Under the pieces are notes generated by a model. It was not told the DNA's origin, searched no databases, and saw nothing but the letters and a program-made list of their open reading frames with translations. Position numbers and translations under genes: made by a program. This document shows positions 27,306 to 34,760 of a DNA stretch of 64,000 nt, in pieces; positions within the stretch are counted from its first letter, which is position 1, and the number at the start of each line of letters is the position of its first letter. This DNA comes from Bacteroides ilei (GTDB lineage Bacteria; Bacteroidota; Bacteroidia; Bacteroidales; Bacteroidaceae), in contig NZ_LT635801.1 of assembly GCF_900128495.1 (NCBI RefSeq), positions 197,997-261,996 on the forward strand, written 5' to 3'.

Positions 27306-27676
27306 GACGGCCTCCTTTCTCCGTACCTATACCGGACAATAATCTCCTTGAGCTTCTGCAGGAGTTCTGTCACCGTCCTTTGGGTACGGTGGAATCCGGC
27401 CTGATGGGACAGACGGGTCAGTTGGTTCAGGTTGTTCGCCATACCCGTAAGGCTGCGTATGAAGGCAGTCTCCTCGGCAGAGTGCCTGGTCGTTATCGTC
27501 GTCTCAAAGGCTGATACGCGGAGGTATTCCGCCAGCGTGAGGTTAGCCTGCCTGCTGCGTCGGCACAACCGTTCATAGTCTATCTTGGAGAATTTCACTG
27601 TAACGGCTTTGCTGAGTTTGCACACTCCGCTTACTCTGGGGCGTCCTCTCGGTCTGTTTTTCTTTCTGTCATTCAT
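27302..27676 (-). CDS. MobC-like relaxosome accessory protein
   Basis: About 124 residues from MNDRKKNRPRGRPR (ATG 27676); the frame is open to 27727 but the short form keeps only the basic, AT-hook-like start. It has a ribbon-helix-helix-like centre (AVTVKFSKIDYERLCRRSRQANLTLAEYLRVSAF) and the MobC-type C-terminus (MANNLNQLTRLSHQAGF). Such proteins bind near oriT and help open the strands for the relaxase. It is overlapped by the relaxase start; the candidate oriT lies directly upstream. Confidence 0.82.
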   Translation of the reverse strand: MNDRKKNRPRGRPRVSGVCKLSKAVTVKFSKIDYERLCRRSRQANLTLAEYLRVSAFETTITTRHSAEETAFIRSLTGMANNLNQLTRLSHQAGFHRTQRTVTELLQKLKEIIVRYRYGERRPS

Positions 27677-27726
27677 ATTTTCTTCGTTTGATTTCTGATT
27701 ATTCTTTTTCTCACAATCTGCGACCA

Positions 27727-27860
27727 CCGGGAGCGGATTGCCTCCACTCTTCGGGAGTGGAGCGAGGTTTTCGGGATGCCCGAAAGATAACCTCGCTAAC
27801 TCCCAAAACTGAAGTTTTGTCCGTTACTCCCTCTGGTCGACTGCGGACTGTCTGAATACA
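27727..27860. other. Candidate oriT with three hairpins
   Basis: Directly upstream of the mob genes there are three dyads in a row: CTCCACTC/GAGTGGAG (27742-27762); a 37-base near-perfect dyad AGCGAGGTT...AACCTCGCT around TTCGGG-ATG-CCCGAA (27761-27797); and CAAAACT/AGTTTTG (27804-27819). Hairpins next to a nick site just before mobC and the relaxase gene are the usual oriT layout. The nick site itself is not recognised. Confidence 0.55.
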
Positions 27861-27904
27861 GTAATGACTGGAGTCAGTAAGCAAGTCGGTCATTCCTGAA
27901 AATA

Positions 27905-28369
27905 TCACAGCTTTCGCCACTGCTCGAAATCTTCCGAATAGATTTCAAGATGCTGCCGAGCAATATTCTCAAGCAGTCCGGAAACGCTCATTTTGCGTCC
28001 TCCCAACCTGCGGACAAACTCGTCCAGCCTGTCACGTACCTCGCCGCTAACAAACACGGGCTTGCGGTCTTCGATTCTCGGAACCTGAAGAAAGGTTTTC
28101 CGGTATTCGTCCAGAGATAGTTTTCTCTGTCTACTGCTTATACGTCGCTGAGACGCGGGAATGGCTTCCTCTTTTCCGGTTGACAGTTCCTGGTTCTCGG
28201 ATGTGGTGTCGGTCAGTTCTACCGTCCTTTCTGACTTCTCTTTTCCTATATCATTCAAGGATGATTCCATGGCAGTTTCAATGCTGCCATCTGACGGGAG
28301 TATGAATGACATGTCCGTACCTGTCATGGCCTCCCATTCTTCTTTGGTCAATTTCTTTTTTGTTACCAT
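27905..28369 (-). CDS. DUF3408 protein of Bacteroidales mobile elements
   Basis: A 154-residue protein. A low-complexity Ser/Thr/Glu-rich N-terminal half precedes the conserved C-terminal DUF3408 region (SLDEYRKTFLQVPRIEDRKPVFVSGEVRDRLDEFVRRLGGRKMSVSGLLENIARQHLEIY), which resembles a ribbon-helix-helix DNA-binding fold. This family accompanies mob and tra genes in Bacteroides conjugative and mobilizable elements and may bind oriT or control copy. It lies just upstream of the candidate oriT. Confidence 0.85.
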   Translation of the reverse strand: MVTKKKLTKEEWEAMTGTDMSFILPSDGSIETAMESSLNDIGKEKSERTVELTDTTSENQELSTGKEEAIPASQRRISSRQRKLSLDEYRKTFLQVPRIEDRKPVFVSGEVRDRLDEFVRRLGGRKMSVSGLLENIARQHLEIYSEDFEQWRKL

Positions 28370-28823
28370 ACATTTTTGATTTTAATCGGTTTACTCACTG
28401 GTCTCGGTGCGCACCTTGACTTGTTGTCGTGAGCAAAGGAAGTGTGTATAGTAAACAGAATCAAGCAAATGGAGATGCTGTAGCAATTATGTTACCCTAT
28501 GCACAATATAGATTGGGTGGTCGGTGCTGCCTGCCGTGACTTGCCGGAGTGATTCTTCCATACCGGATTGTTCAAGCGGATTCCGTTTATGAAGAAGGCT
28601 CATTGTATGCGGTTGATATGTAACATGATGTCATTCCGGGTAACGCATCGTCACCGGTCTGAAAATCCATTGCAGTGTGATTCCTACTGCTTTTATTTGC
28701 AGTGGGAACAGGGATAAACGGTCACATTTCCTGCCGAGAATTGGACGATGATTCATGATGGAATATCGGTTGTAAAGGATCTGTTCTGTTCTGGAATTTA
28801 GAATATATGTTTAACAGAAAATA
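28370..28823. other. Gene-free interval between DUF3408 and HTH genes
   Basis: No reading frame with coding character. A small dyad ACTGC/GCAGT flanks TTTTATTT near 28690, but no repeat array, tRNA or strong promoter is evident. It separates two divergent gene groups, so it probably holds their promoters. Confidence 0.4.
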
Positions 28824-29144
28824 ATGAAGACAATGGAAATCATCAGCTTTGAAAAAAGGACTTTCGAGGAAATAGCTGCCAAGCTGGATCGCTTCGTGCA
28901 GCGGGTGGAAAATCTGTGCCGTGAACACGGCGGGAAGGGAACAAGTGAATGGATGGACAACCATGAGGTCTGCCGCAGGTTGCGTATCAGTCCGAGAACC
29001 TTGCAGACCCTGAGGGATAACGGGACGCTGGCCTTTACAAAAATCGGAAACCGAACTTATTACCGTCCTGACGATGTGGAACGGGTAGTCGGCAACGTGG
29101 AGGACAAACGCAAGGAAGCCCGTTGGAAAGGCAAGACCATTTGA
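28824..29144 (+). CDS. Excisionase-like helix-turn-helix protein 1
   Basis: A 106-residue protein. An N-terminal helix (ISFEKRTFEEIAAKLDRFVQRVENL) precedes a MerR/excisionase-type winged HTH (WMDNHEVCRRLRISPRTLQTLRDNGTLAFTKIGNRTYYRPDDVERVV). Pairs of such small proteins stand in many Bacteroides integrative elements, where they direct excision or transfer-gene control. It is followed 41 bases later by a paralogue. Confidence 0.8.
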   Translation: MKTMEIISFEKRTFEEIAAKLDRFVQRVENLCREHGGKGTSEWMDNHEVCRRLRISPRTLQTLRDNGTLAFTKIGNRTYYRPDDVERVVGNVEDKRKEARWKGKTI

Positions 29145-29185
29145 GTGAGTTTCAAGAATAATGTATAAACCAATATCAAACGCGT

Positions 29186-29491
29186 ATGAGTAATGAAATC
29201 AGAGAAAAGGACCATGAGTGGGTAAAGGCGTTCCACTCGAATTTCGACAGGCTGCTGGCCCTGCTCGAAAAGTTGTTGGAGAAACGGCAACCGTCTGCCT
29301 ATGGCGATGAACTGCTGACGGACAAGGAAGTGGCATACCTGTTGAAAGTGAGCCGGAGAACCTTGCAGGACTACCGCAACAACGGCATTCTGCCTTACAC
29401 ACAGGTGGGCGGCAAGATTCTCTACCGGGCTTCCGACATAGAAAAGACACTGATGAATGGGTACAAGGAGGCGTATCGGCTTAATGAATAA
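29186..29491 (+). CDS. Excisionase-like helix-turn-helix protein 2
   Basis: A 101-residue paralogue of the preceding protein with the same layout: N-terminal helix (VKAFHSNFDRLLALLEKLLEK), then LLTDKEVAYLLKVSRRTLQDYRNNGILPYTQVGGKILYRASDIEKTL. It is probably co-transcribed with the first and acts with the integrase. Confidence 0.8.
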   Translation: MSNEIREKDHEWVKAFHSNFDRLLALLEKLLEKRQPSAYGDELLTDKEVAYLLKVSRRTLQDYRNNGILPYTQVGGKILYRASDIEKTLMNGYKEAYRLNE

Positions 29492-29571
29492 AATCGGTAT
29501 CACTCTATTGGAATCTGTATCACTTATCAAACAGGTAGGTGATGCAGATTCTATTTGTTTTATTGCAAAAG

Positions 29572-29625
29572 GTGGGGAGAAAAGCAAATAAAGTAGGGAG
29601 AAAATAATGAGAAGTAGGGAGAAAA
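29572..29625 (+). repeat. Three 21-bp-spaced repeats over the fic promoter
   Basis: GTGGGGAGAAAA (29572), GTAGGGAGAAAA (29593) and GTAGGGAGAAAA (29614) start exactly 21 bp apart and end 4 bases before the TATATTTG box at 29629. The same triplet with the same spacing occurs inside the fic gene at 30448-30501. They are not translated here, since stops occur in all frames that cover them. Confidence 0.85.
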
Positions 29626-29628
29626 ATA

Positions 29629-29636
29629 TATATTTG
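29629..29636 (+). promoter_or_regulatory. -7 box of the fic gene
   Basis: TATATTTG fits TAnnTTTG, 19 bases before the ATG at 29655. The -33 region is occupied by the repeat array rather than a TTG element, as expected for a regulated promoter. Confidence 0.55.
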
Positions 29637-29654
29637 TGAAAAATAGAAGATAAT

Positions 29655-30677
29655 ATGCAAACCGAACTTGAAAAATTGATTTCCCTTTATCGGGAATTGG
29701 AAATAGACAAGCAGATAGATTATGACAAGTTCTATTTGTATTCACTCATTACTCATTCCACGGCCATCGAGGGATCGACTATAACAGAGCTTGAAAATCA
29801 AATCATGTTCGACCAGGGAATCAGCCTGAAAGGGAAAAGTATCACAGAGCAGAACATGAACCTTGATCTTAAAAACGCTTATGAGACTGCCATAAAACTA
29901 GCTCATGCACATACTGATATCACTATTGATTTATTGAAAAGTCTCTCTGCTCTTGTCATGAAAAATACCGGACAGGAGTATAAGACTGCATTGGGAGATT
30001 TCTCATCTGCACAGGGAGACTTACGCCTGTTGAATGTTACGGCAGGAGTTGGAGGCAAATCGTATATGAATTACAGTAAAGTCCCGGTAAAACTCTCGGA
30101 ATTTTGCAATTGGCTGAATCAAGAACGAAAAAATTATGCAAGCAAAAGTGTTGCACAATTATACGAGCTAAGTTTTGATACCCATTATCATTTGGTGACT
30201 ATACATCCGTGGGCTGATGGTAACGGCAGAATGGCACGTCTTGTAATGAACATGCTTCAATTTGAGTTTGGATTGATTCCTACCAAAATCCTTAAGGATG
30301 ATAAGGAGGAATACATCAAAGCATTGGTGGAAACCCGGGAAAATGAAGATTTAAGTATATTCCGGAATTTTATGACTGCCACTATGGTGAAGAATCTTAC
30401 TCATGACATTGAAATTTATCGTAAATCCATTGAAGATATTCCGGAGAGTGGGGAGAAACTGACAGAAAGTAGGAAGAAAAAGGTGAAAAGTAGGGAGAAA
30501 ATTATTGCTCTGCTATCTCAAGACAATTCACTAAGTGCAGCTGCCCTTGCCGAGCGGATAGGCATAACCCCTAAAGCTGTGGAAAAGCATATTGCCAAGA
30601 TGAAGGCAGAGGGAATACTCAAGCGTGTCGGACCGGATAAAGGTGGACACTGGCAGGTTGTAGAAAAAACGGATTGA
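29655..30677 (+). CDS. Fic-family AMP-transferase with C-terminal winged HTH
   Basis: A 340-residue protein. Fic enzymes transfer AMP or related groups to hydroxyl side chains. The Fic core HPWADGNGR (184-192) is complete, with the catalytic His, and the inhibitory-helix motif STAIEG (35-40, S/TxxxEG) is near the N-terminus, so it should be autoinhibited. A Lys/Glu-rich linker of 7-residue repeats (about 265-285, GEKLTESRKKKVKSREK) leads to a winged HTH (LSAAALAERIGITPKAVEKHIAKMKAEGILKRVG). The HTH and the repeats over its promoter suggest self-regulation. It is cargo of the mobile element; no separate antitoxin gene is seen. Toxin or phage-defence roles are possible but unproven. Confidence 0.88.
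   Translation: MQTELEKLISLYRELEIDKQIDYDKFYLYSLITHSTAIEGSTITELENQIMFDQGISLKGKSITEQNMNLDLKNAYETAIKLAHAHTDITIDLLKSLSALVMKNTGQEYKTALGDFSSAQGDLRLLNVTAGVGGKSYMNYSKVPVKLSEFCNWLNQERKNYASKSVAQLYELSFDTHYHLVTIHPWADGNGRMARLVMNMLQFEFGLIPTKILKDDKEEYIKALVETRENEDLSIFRNFMTATMVKNLTHDIEIYRKSIEDIPESGEKLTESRKKKVKSREKIIALLSQDNSLSAAALAERIGITPKAVEKHIAKMKAEGILKRVGPDKGGHWQVVEKTD
30448..30501 (+). repeat. Intragenic copy of the 21-bp repeat triplet
   Basis: GTGGGGAGAAAC (30448), GTAGGAAGAAAA (30469) and GTAGGGAGAAAA (30490), again exactly 21 bp apart and in the same order as the upstream set. In frame they encode three 7-residue repeats between the Fic and HTH domains. Confidence 0.85.
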
Positions 30678-30866
30678 TTTTTCTGGAGGGAGCGCAGTTT
30701 GCCGCCTGCCCATTTTATTGTGTTTCTAAAAAATATCCTTCTTTAAGTGATGAAAACGGCATATAGAATTGGACGTGATTTTAATTTCCATCTATATGTT
30801 GTTTTACTTTTTAATTTTCTGACTTTTCCGTCAGTCGCTTGTTTCCGCTGCCGTCGGCGTTCATTG

Positions 30867-30975
30867 TACAGACGTGAAAGGGAAAAGGTTTTCGGGCTGA
30901 ATACGCTCTGAAGGAGGAAGATTCTGCCCGAAACGGCATAGCCGCCAGACCTTTTCGCTTTCAAGAGAGTCTGTA
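30867..30975. repeat. 109-bp three-tier inverted repeat
   Basis: Nested arms TACAGAC/GTCTGTA (outer), GAAAGGGAAAAGGT/ACCTTTTCGCTTTC (middle) and TTTCGGGC/GCCCGAAA (inner) surround a 28-base loop. It lies in the 471-bp gene-free interval 30678-31148 downstream of both fic and the integrase gene. It may be a structured RNA, a single-strand origin or a protein-binding site; no coding frame explains it. Confidence 0.65.
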
Positions 30976-31060
30976 CTAACTTCCATGGACGGCGAGGAAA
31001 TAGGCGACTGATGGGCGTTTCTTATGATTTGGAGGTTGAGGCTAAAGCTGTTAAGATATT

Positions 31061-31105
31061 CATACGGATAATTAACCGCAGAATTTGCGGCTTATTATCC
31101 GTATG
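31061..31105. terminator. Long hairpin after the integrase gene
   Basis: CATACGGATAAT pairs with ATTATCCGTATG, with an inner CCGCA/TGCGG stem. It lies 44 bases past the integrase stop on the minus strand. There is no T-run, so it may be a processing or binding site rather than a factor-independent terminator. Confidence 0.5.
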
Positions 31106-31148
31106 ATAGAATGATTCATAATTTCTGAATTGTTTGAATGAACTGCTA

Positions 31149-32387
31149 TTAACGAGAAAGATTGCCTGAAAGTACATCCCTTACATTATTCATATCTTTC
31201 AGAATGGAACTGTCGAGTACCCTTGCATAGTGCTGCGTCATCTTGATATTGGAGTGACCGAGCATTTTGGCTACATTCTCAATGCTTACTCCATTGGCCA
31301 AACAGACAGATGTGGCGTATGAGTGACGTGCTGTATGTGTCGTCAAATTCTTCTTTATCTGACATAGGTCGGCGATCTCTTTCAGGTAGCTGTTCATCTT
31401 CTGATTGCAGGGGACAGGCAGTAATACTCCTTTCTTTTTGCAGGCAGGATAATCTGCATATTTTCTCAGGATTTCCAAAGGAATATCCAGCAGCGGAATG
31501 TTACACATGTTCTTTGTTTTCTGACGTGGCTTCCTGATCCACAGGTTTCCGTTGTTGTCTTTTACGATATGCTCAGGCGAAAGCTGTTGCACGTCGATGA
31601 AAGCCAAACCAGTAAAGGCAGCGAAAATAAAAACATCACGGACTACGGTGATTCGGTCCAGAGGAAACTCCTTGTGGTAGATAGTCAGCAGTTCGTCCAT
31701 GGTAAGAAACTCACGGATTACTTCTTTTTCGTGGAATTTGATACCGATAAACGGGTCTTTGGCTATCCATTCATTGGCCAGTGCCAGATTGGTAATCTTC
31801 TTCAGACACTTCATATAACGGATGACGGTATTCTGCTGACATTCCTTTTCCGTTTTCAGATAAAATTCAAAGGCACGTACCAGCTCACCGTTGACTTCCG
31901 CCAGCGGCAGGTCATCCTTTCCGTATTTCTGTCTGATAAGTTCGGCAAGATAGCGCTTACAGCTTTCATAACGGCGAACGGTAATCAGGGCGTAGTCTTT
32001 ACCGACCAGGGCACGGCATTGGTCATTGTGTTCCTGCATGGTGCCAATGAGGGTGCGGACCGCTTCCGGTTCTTTGTCTTGTCCGAAAAATATTTCCTGC
32101 AACAGACGCGCTGTTATAGGCTGGTTCTGTTCTTCCAGTTCACAAAAAATCTGATGTAATTTGATTCTCGCATTTTCGATATAGGCATTCAGATCGCATG
32201 ATTTGCGGCTTTTGCCTCTGGCGGATTCCTTTGCCTGACTCCAGAGAGACGGATCAATGCTTTTGCGGATGTTGTTTTCAACTCGCGTACCATCTACAGT
32301 GATACGCATACACACGGATGCTTCTCCGTTTTTTAGCAGCTTGGTCTTCTTCAAGAAGAAAAGCACATTGAATGAACTTCTTTTCAT
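31149..32387 (-). CDS. int: Tyrosine integrase of the element (tRNA-Phe specific)
   Basis: A 412-residue integrase from ATG 32387 (MKRSSFNVLFFLKKTKLLKNGE); the longer frame adds codons across the promoter. The N-terminal arm-binding domain, SAM-like domain (about 110-200) and catalytic domain are present: FTGLAFIDVQQL, TTHTARHSYATSVCL, MLGHSNIKMTQHYARVL with the Tyr nucleophile. The usual first Arg is Ala in TGLAF, as in IntDOT-like enzymes of Bacteroides, which lack that residue and still work. It sits next to tRNA-Phe and the repeat at 32503-32648, so it should catalyse insertion into and excision from that tRNA. Confidence 0.93.
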   Translation of the reverse strand: MKRSSFNVLFFLKKTKLLKNGEASVCMRITVDGTRVENNIRKSIDPSLWSQAKESARGKSRKSCDLNAYIENARIKLHQIFCELEEQNQPITARLLQEIFFGQDKEPEAVRTLIGTMQEHNDQCRALVGKDYALITVRRYESCKRYLAELIRQKYGKDDLPLAEVNGELVRAFEFYLKTEKECQQNTVIRYMKCLKKITNLALANEWIAKDPFIGIKFHEKEVIREFLTMDELLTIYHKEFPLDRITVVRDVFIFAAFTGLAFIDVQQLSPEHIVKDNNGNLWIRKPRQKTKNMCNIPLLDIPLEILRKYADYPACKKKGVLLPVPCNQKMNSYLKEIADLCQIKKNLTTHTARHSYATSVCLANGVSIENVAKMLGHSNIKMTQHYARVLDSSILKDMNNVRDVLSGNLSR

Positions 32388-32410
32388 TTTCCTACAGTTT
32401 TTAGTTTGTA

Positions 32411-32418
32411 CAAAAGTA
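32411..32418 (-). promoter_or_regulatory. -7 box of the integrase gene
   Basis: On the minus strand TACTTTTG fits TAnnTTTG, 24 bases before ATG 32387, which supports the shorter start. Confidence 0.5.
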
Positions 32419-32502
32419 GGAAACCGAACCCGTTTTCTTGCTATGCAAAATATTGACAATCAGTGAAAAAGAGCCTAATTCGGTGGAGATTTTTGCTCCA
32501 CC

Positions 32503-32648
32503 TTTTATCTCCACCTTTTGCTCCACCTCGAACGGTAATATTCTGCCGTTTTTTGCGTGCCTGGGGAAAACAAAAAATCCCGATTTCGCTTGGAAATCAG
32601 GATTTTACTGTCTTTTGCTTTTCTTCAAAGTGGTGCCACCAGGAATCG
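32503..32648. repeat. Right direct repeat of the element (att, within tRNA-Phe)
   Basis: Matches 14721-14866 with two base differences. It supplies the 3' end of the functional tRNA-Phe and the terminator hairpin (32573-32606). One difference (C for T near 32581) breaks a base pair in that terminator stem. Just to the left, CTCCACC/GGTGGAG motifs recur (32483-32527), likely arm-type integrase sites. Confidence 0.9.
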
Positions 32649-32703
32649 AACCGGGGACACAAGGATTTTCAGTCCTTTGCTCTACCATCTGAGCTATGGC
32701 ACC
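32631..32703 (-). tRNA. tRNA-Phe (GAA)
   Basis: 73 bases without an encoded CCA. The acceptor stem GGTGCCA/TGGCACC, D-stem GCTC/GAGC, anticodon stem AAGGA/TCCTT with loop CTGAAAA (anticodon GAA), T-stem CCCGG/CCTGG with TTCGATT, and discriminator A all fold. Its 3' part lies within the element repeat, so the integrated element has rebuilt a complete tRNA. Confidence 0.97.
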
Positions 32704-32821
32704 ATTCTGCTATGTCTTTGCATGCGTTGTTTCTCGTTTGCGGATGCAAAGGTAGACAAAATATTCGAACTGCCAAACTTTTTCCCTGATTTTATGATAA
32801 AAAGTTATCAACAAAATAATG

Positions 32822-32863
32822 AACGCTGTTCAAAACCTCCTTTCAGTGGTTCTGGACAGCGTT
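32822..32863 (-). terminator. thiL operon terminator
   Basis: AACGCTGTTC pairs with GGACAGCGTT, 36 bases past the thiL stop on the minus strand, followed by a T-rich run (CATTATTTTG). Confidence 0.65.
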
Positions 32864-32898
32864 TATTATTTGAGGAATTTCTATGAAGAAATCAGGTC

Positions 32899-33939
32899 TC
32901 AGTCTTGTTTCAGCGGATTCCAGCCTTGGGCTTTCAGCTCCAGTTCATTGCCGTCGCGGGTTACCAGGGCACAGCCCAGTTCGGGTTTGGTAATGTAGCC
33001 TATCACCTTTATATCCTTCAACTCCGATACCTTGTCGTGGTCGGTGAGGGGAACAGTGAAGAGCAGTTCGTAGTCTTCACCTCCATTCAAGGCGCAGGTA
33101 CTAAGGTTCATGTTGAACTCTTCGGCCATGACAGCTGTCTGATAGTCGATAGGGATGCGTTCTTCGTAAACGCGGCATCCGGTGTTGCTTTGTGAACAGA
33201 TGTGCATCAGTTCCGATGAAAGTCCGTCGGAGATGTCCATCATGGCGGTAGGTTTGATGCCGGCTTCGGCCAGTTCCTCGATGATGTCGCGGCGTGCTTC
33301 CGGTTTCAGGAAGCGTTCCAGCAGGTATTCCTTACCGGCAAAGTCGGGCTGTACGTCTTTTTCTCCCTGGAATACGGCCTTTTCCCGTTCCATCAGCTGG
33401 AGGCCCATATAAGCTGCTCCAAGGTCGCCGCTCACGCAGATGATGTCGGTTTCCTTGGCCCCGTTACGGTAAACCACTTTGTCTTTGTCGGCTACGCCGA
33501 TGCAGGTGATGGAAATGGCCAGCCCTGTTACCGATGAAGTGGTGTCACCGCCTACAATGTCTACATGGTGACGCTGGCAGGCCAGTTTCACTCCGTCATA
33601 AAAGTCTTCCAGGTCTTCTATGCAGAAACGTTTGGATACGGCCAGCGATACGGTTATCTGTTTCGGGGTTCCGTTCATGGCATAGATGTCCGACAGGTTG
33701 ACCATTGCCGATTTGTAGCCCAGATGTTTGAGTGGGGTATATACCAGGTCGAAGTGTACACCTTCCATGAGCAGGTCGGTGGTTACCAGTACCTGCTGTC
33801 CCGGAAATTCCAGAACGGCTGCGTCATCGCCTATTCCGTATTTCGTTTCCTTGTTTTCGGGCTTGATATCTTCAGTCAGATGTTTGATCAGTCCGAATTC
33901 CCCCAGGGTTGATATTTCTGTTCTGTTTCCTTCGTGCAT
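32899..33939 (-). CDS. thiL: Thiamine-monophosphate kinase
   Basis: A 346-residue cytosolic enzyme that phosphorylates thiamine monophosphate to the diphosphate cofactor with ATP. GEFGLIKHLTED at the start, GIGDDAAVLE (about 42-51), VNLSDIYAMNGTPK (about 81-94), VGGDTTSS (about 124-131) and MDISDGLSSELMHIC (about 230-244) are the family's Mg-ATP and substrate segments. It is the last gene of the sppA-lpxK-punA-thiL operon, 5 bases after punA. Confidence 0.95.
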   Translation of the reverse strand: MHEGNRTEISTLGEFGLIKHLTEDIKPENKETKYGIGDDAAVLEFPGQQVLVTTDLLMEGVHFDLVYTPLKHLGYKSAMVNLSDIYAMNGTPKQITVSLAVSKRFCIEDLEDFYDGVKLACQRHHVDIVGGDTTSSVTGLAISITCIGVADKDKVVYRNGAKETDIICVSGDLGAAYMGLQLMEREKAVFQGEKDVQPDFAGKEYLLERFLKPEARRDIIEELAEAGIKPTAMMDISDGLSSELMHICSQSNTGCRVYEERIPIDYQTAVMAEEFNMNLSTCALNGGEDYELLFTVPLTDHDKVSELKDIKVIGYITKPELGCALVTRDGNELELKAQGWNPLKQD

Positions 33940-33944
33940 ATTCT

Positions 33945-34760
33945 TTACGCTCTATTGATAAGTTCTCTCATGATGGTTGTCATACGCGGCTGCGCCTCGT
34001 CGGCTGCCTTCTGTACTTCTTCGTGCGATACTTCCACTATCTTGCCTTCCACGCCCAGGTCGGTGATGACCGATACCCCGAATACCTTGATGCCGCAATG
34101 GTTGGCTACAATTACTTCGGGTACGGTCGACATGCCTACCGCATCGGCCCCCAGTATGTGGAACATCTTGTATTCCGACGGAGTCTCGAAAGTCGGTCCT
34201 TGGGTACCCAGGTAAACTCCCTGCTGTACCTTGATACCTTTTTCCTTGGCTATTTCAAGTGCTTTGGCTATGAGTTCCTTGGAATAGGCTTCGCTCATAT
34301 CCGGGAAACGTGGTCCGTATTCAATGTTCTTGCCGCGTAGCGGATGTTCGGGGAAAAGGTTGATATGGTCGGTTATGATCATCAGGTCGCCGATTTCGAA
34401 GTCGGGATTCGTACCTCCGGCCGCATTCGATACAAACAGGGTCTTGATACCCAGTTCGCGCATTACTCGCACCGGGAAGGTCACTTCTTTCATGGAATAG
34501 CCTTCATAGAAATGGAAACGGCCCTGCATGGCCATGATATCCTTGTTGCCCAGTTTGCCGAAAATCAGCTTGCCGCTATGTCCTTCAACGGTTGATACCG
34601 GGAAATTCGGAATATCGGCATAGTTGATTTCGTATTTCTCGGTAATTTCGTGTACCAAACTTCCCAGGCCTGTACCCAAGATGATGGCGGTTTCCGGGTG
34701 AGTGTGCATTTTAGCCTTCAGGAAGGCTGCTGTCTCTTGAATTTTCTCTAACATACTCAA
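33945..34760 (-). CDS. punA: Purine nucleoside phosphorylase
   Basis: A 271-residue trimeric-type phosphorylase that splits inosine and guanosine to base and ribose-1-phosphate. ILGTGLGSL (about 28-36), VEGHSGKLIFG (about 58-68), MQGRFHFYEGYS (about 74-85), NAAGGTNP (about 113-120) and the late TVPEVIVANHCGIKVFGVSVITD are characteristic. The start may be 34760 or 34754. Either way its first codons overlap the lpxK end by more than 40 bases, so the two genes are tightly coupled. Confidence 0.94.
   Translation of the reverse strand: MSMLEKIQETAAFLKAKMHTHPETAIILGTGLGSLVHEITEKYEINYADIPNFPVSTVEGHSGKLIFGKLGNKDIMAMQGRFHFYEGYSMKEVTFPVRVMRELGIKTLFVSNAAGGTNPDFEIGDLMIITDHINLFPEHPLRGKNIEYGPRFPDMSEAYSKELIAKALEIAKEKGIKVQQGVYLGTQGPTFETPSEYKMFHILGADAVGMSTVPEVIVANHCGIKVFGVSVITDLGVEGKIVEVSHEEVQKAADEAQPRMTTIMRELINRA

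Larger units (their letters stand above)
14721..32648. mobile_element. Integrative mobilizable element in tRNA-Phe, about 17.8 kb
   Basis: The segment lies between the two 146-bp repeats and contains the integrase next to tRNA-Phe, two excisionase-like HTH genes, DUF3408, MobC-like and relaxase genes and a candidate oriT. No type IV secretion (Tra) genes are present, so it should depend on another conjugative element for transfer. Cargo: Fic, a second recombinase with an invertible promoter, a restriction-modification pair, and a SIR2-TPR gene now split by an IS. Base composition is lower in GC than the flanks, mainly at the left end. Confidence 0.88.

Noticed and set aside
26769..27404. 211-residue frame antisense to the relaxase gene
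   Set aside because: The relaxase on the minus strand has its catalytic His motif and overlaps its partner correctly; this frame shows no protein features.
31061..31105. Classical factor-independent terminator
   Set aside because: The stem is strong but no T-run follows on either strand; kept only as a hairpin of uncertain role.
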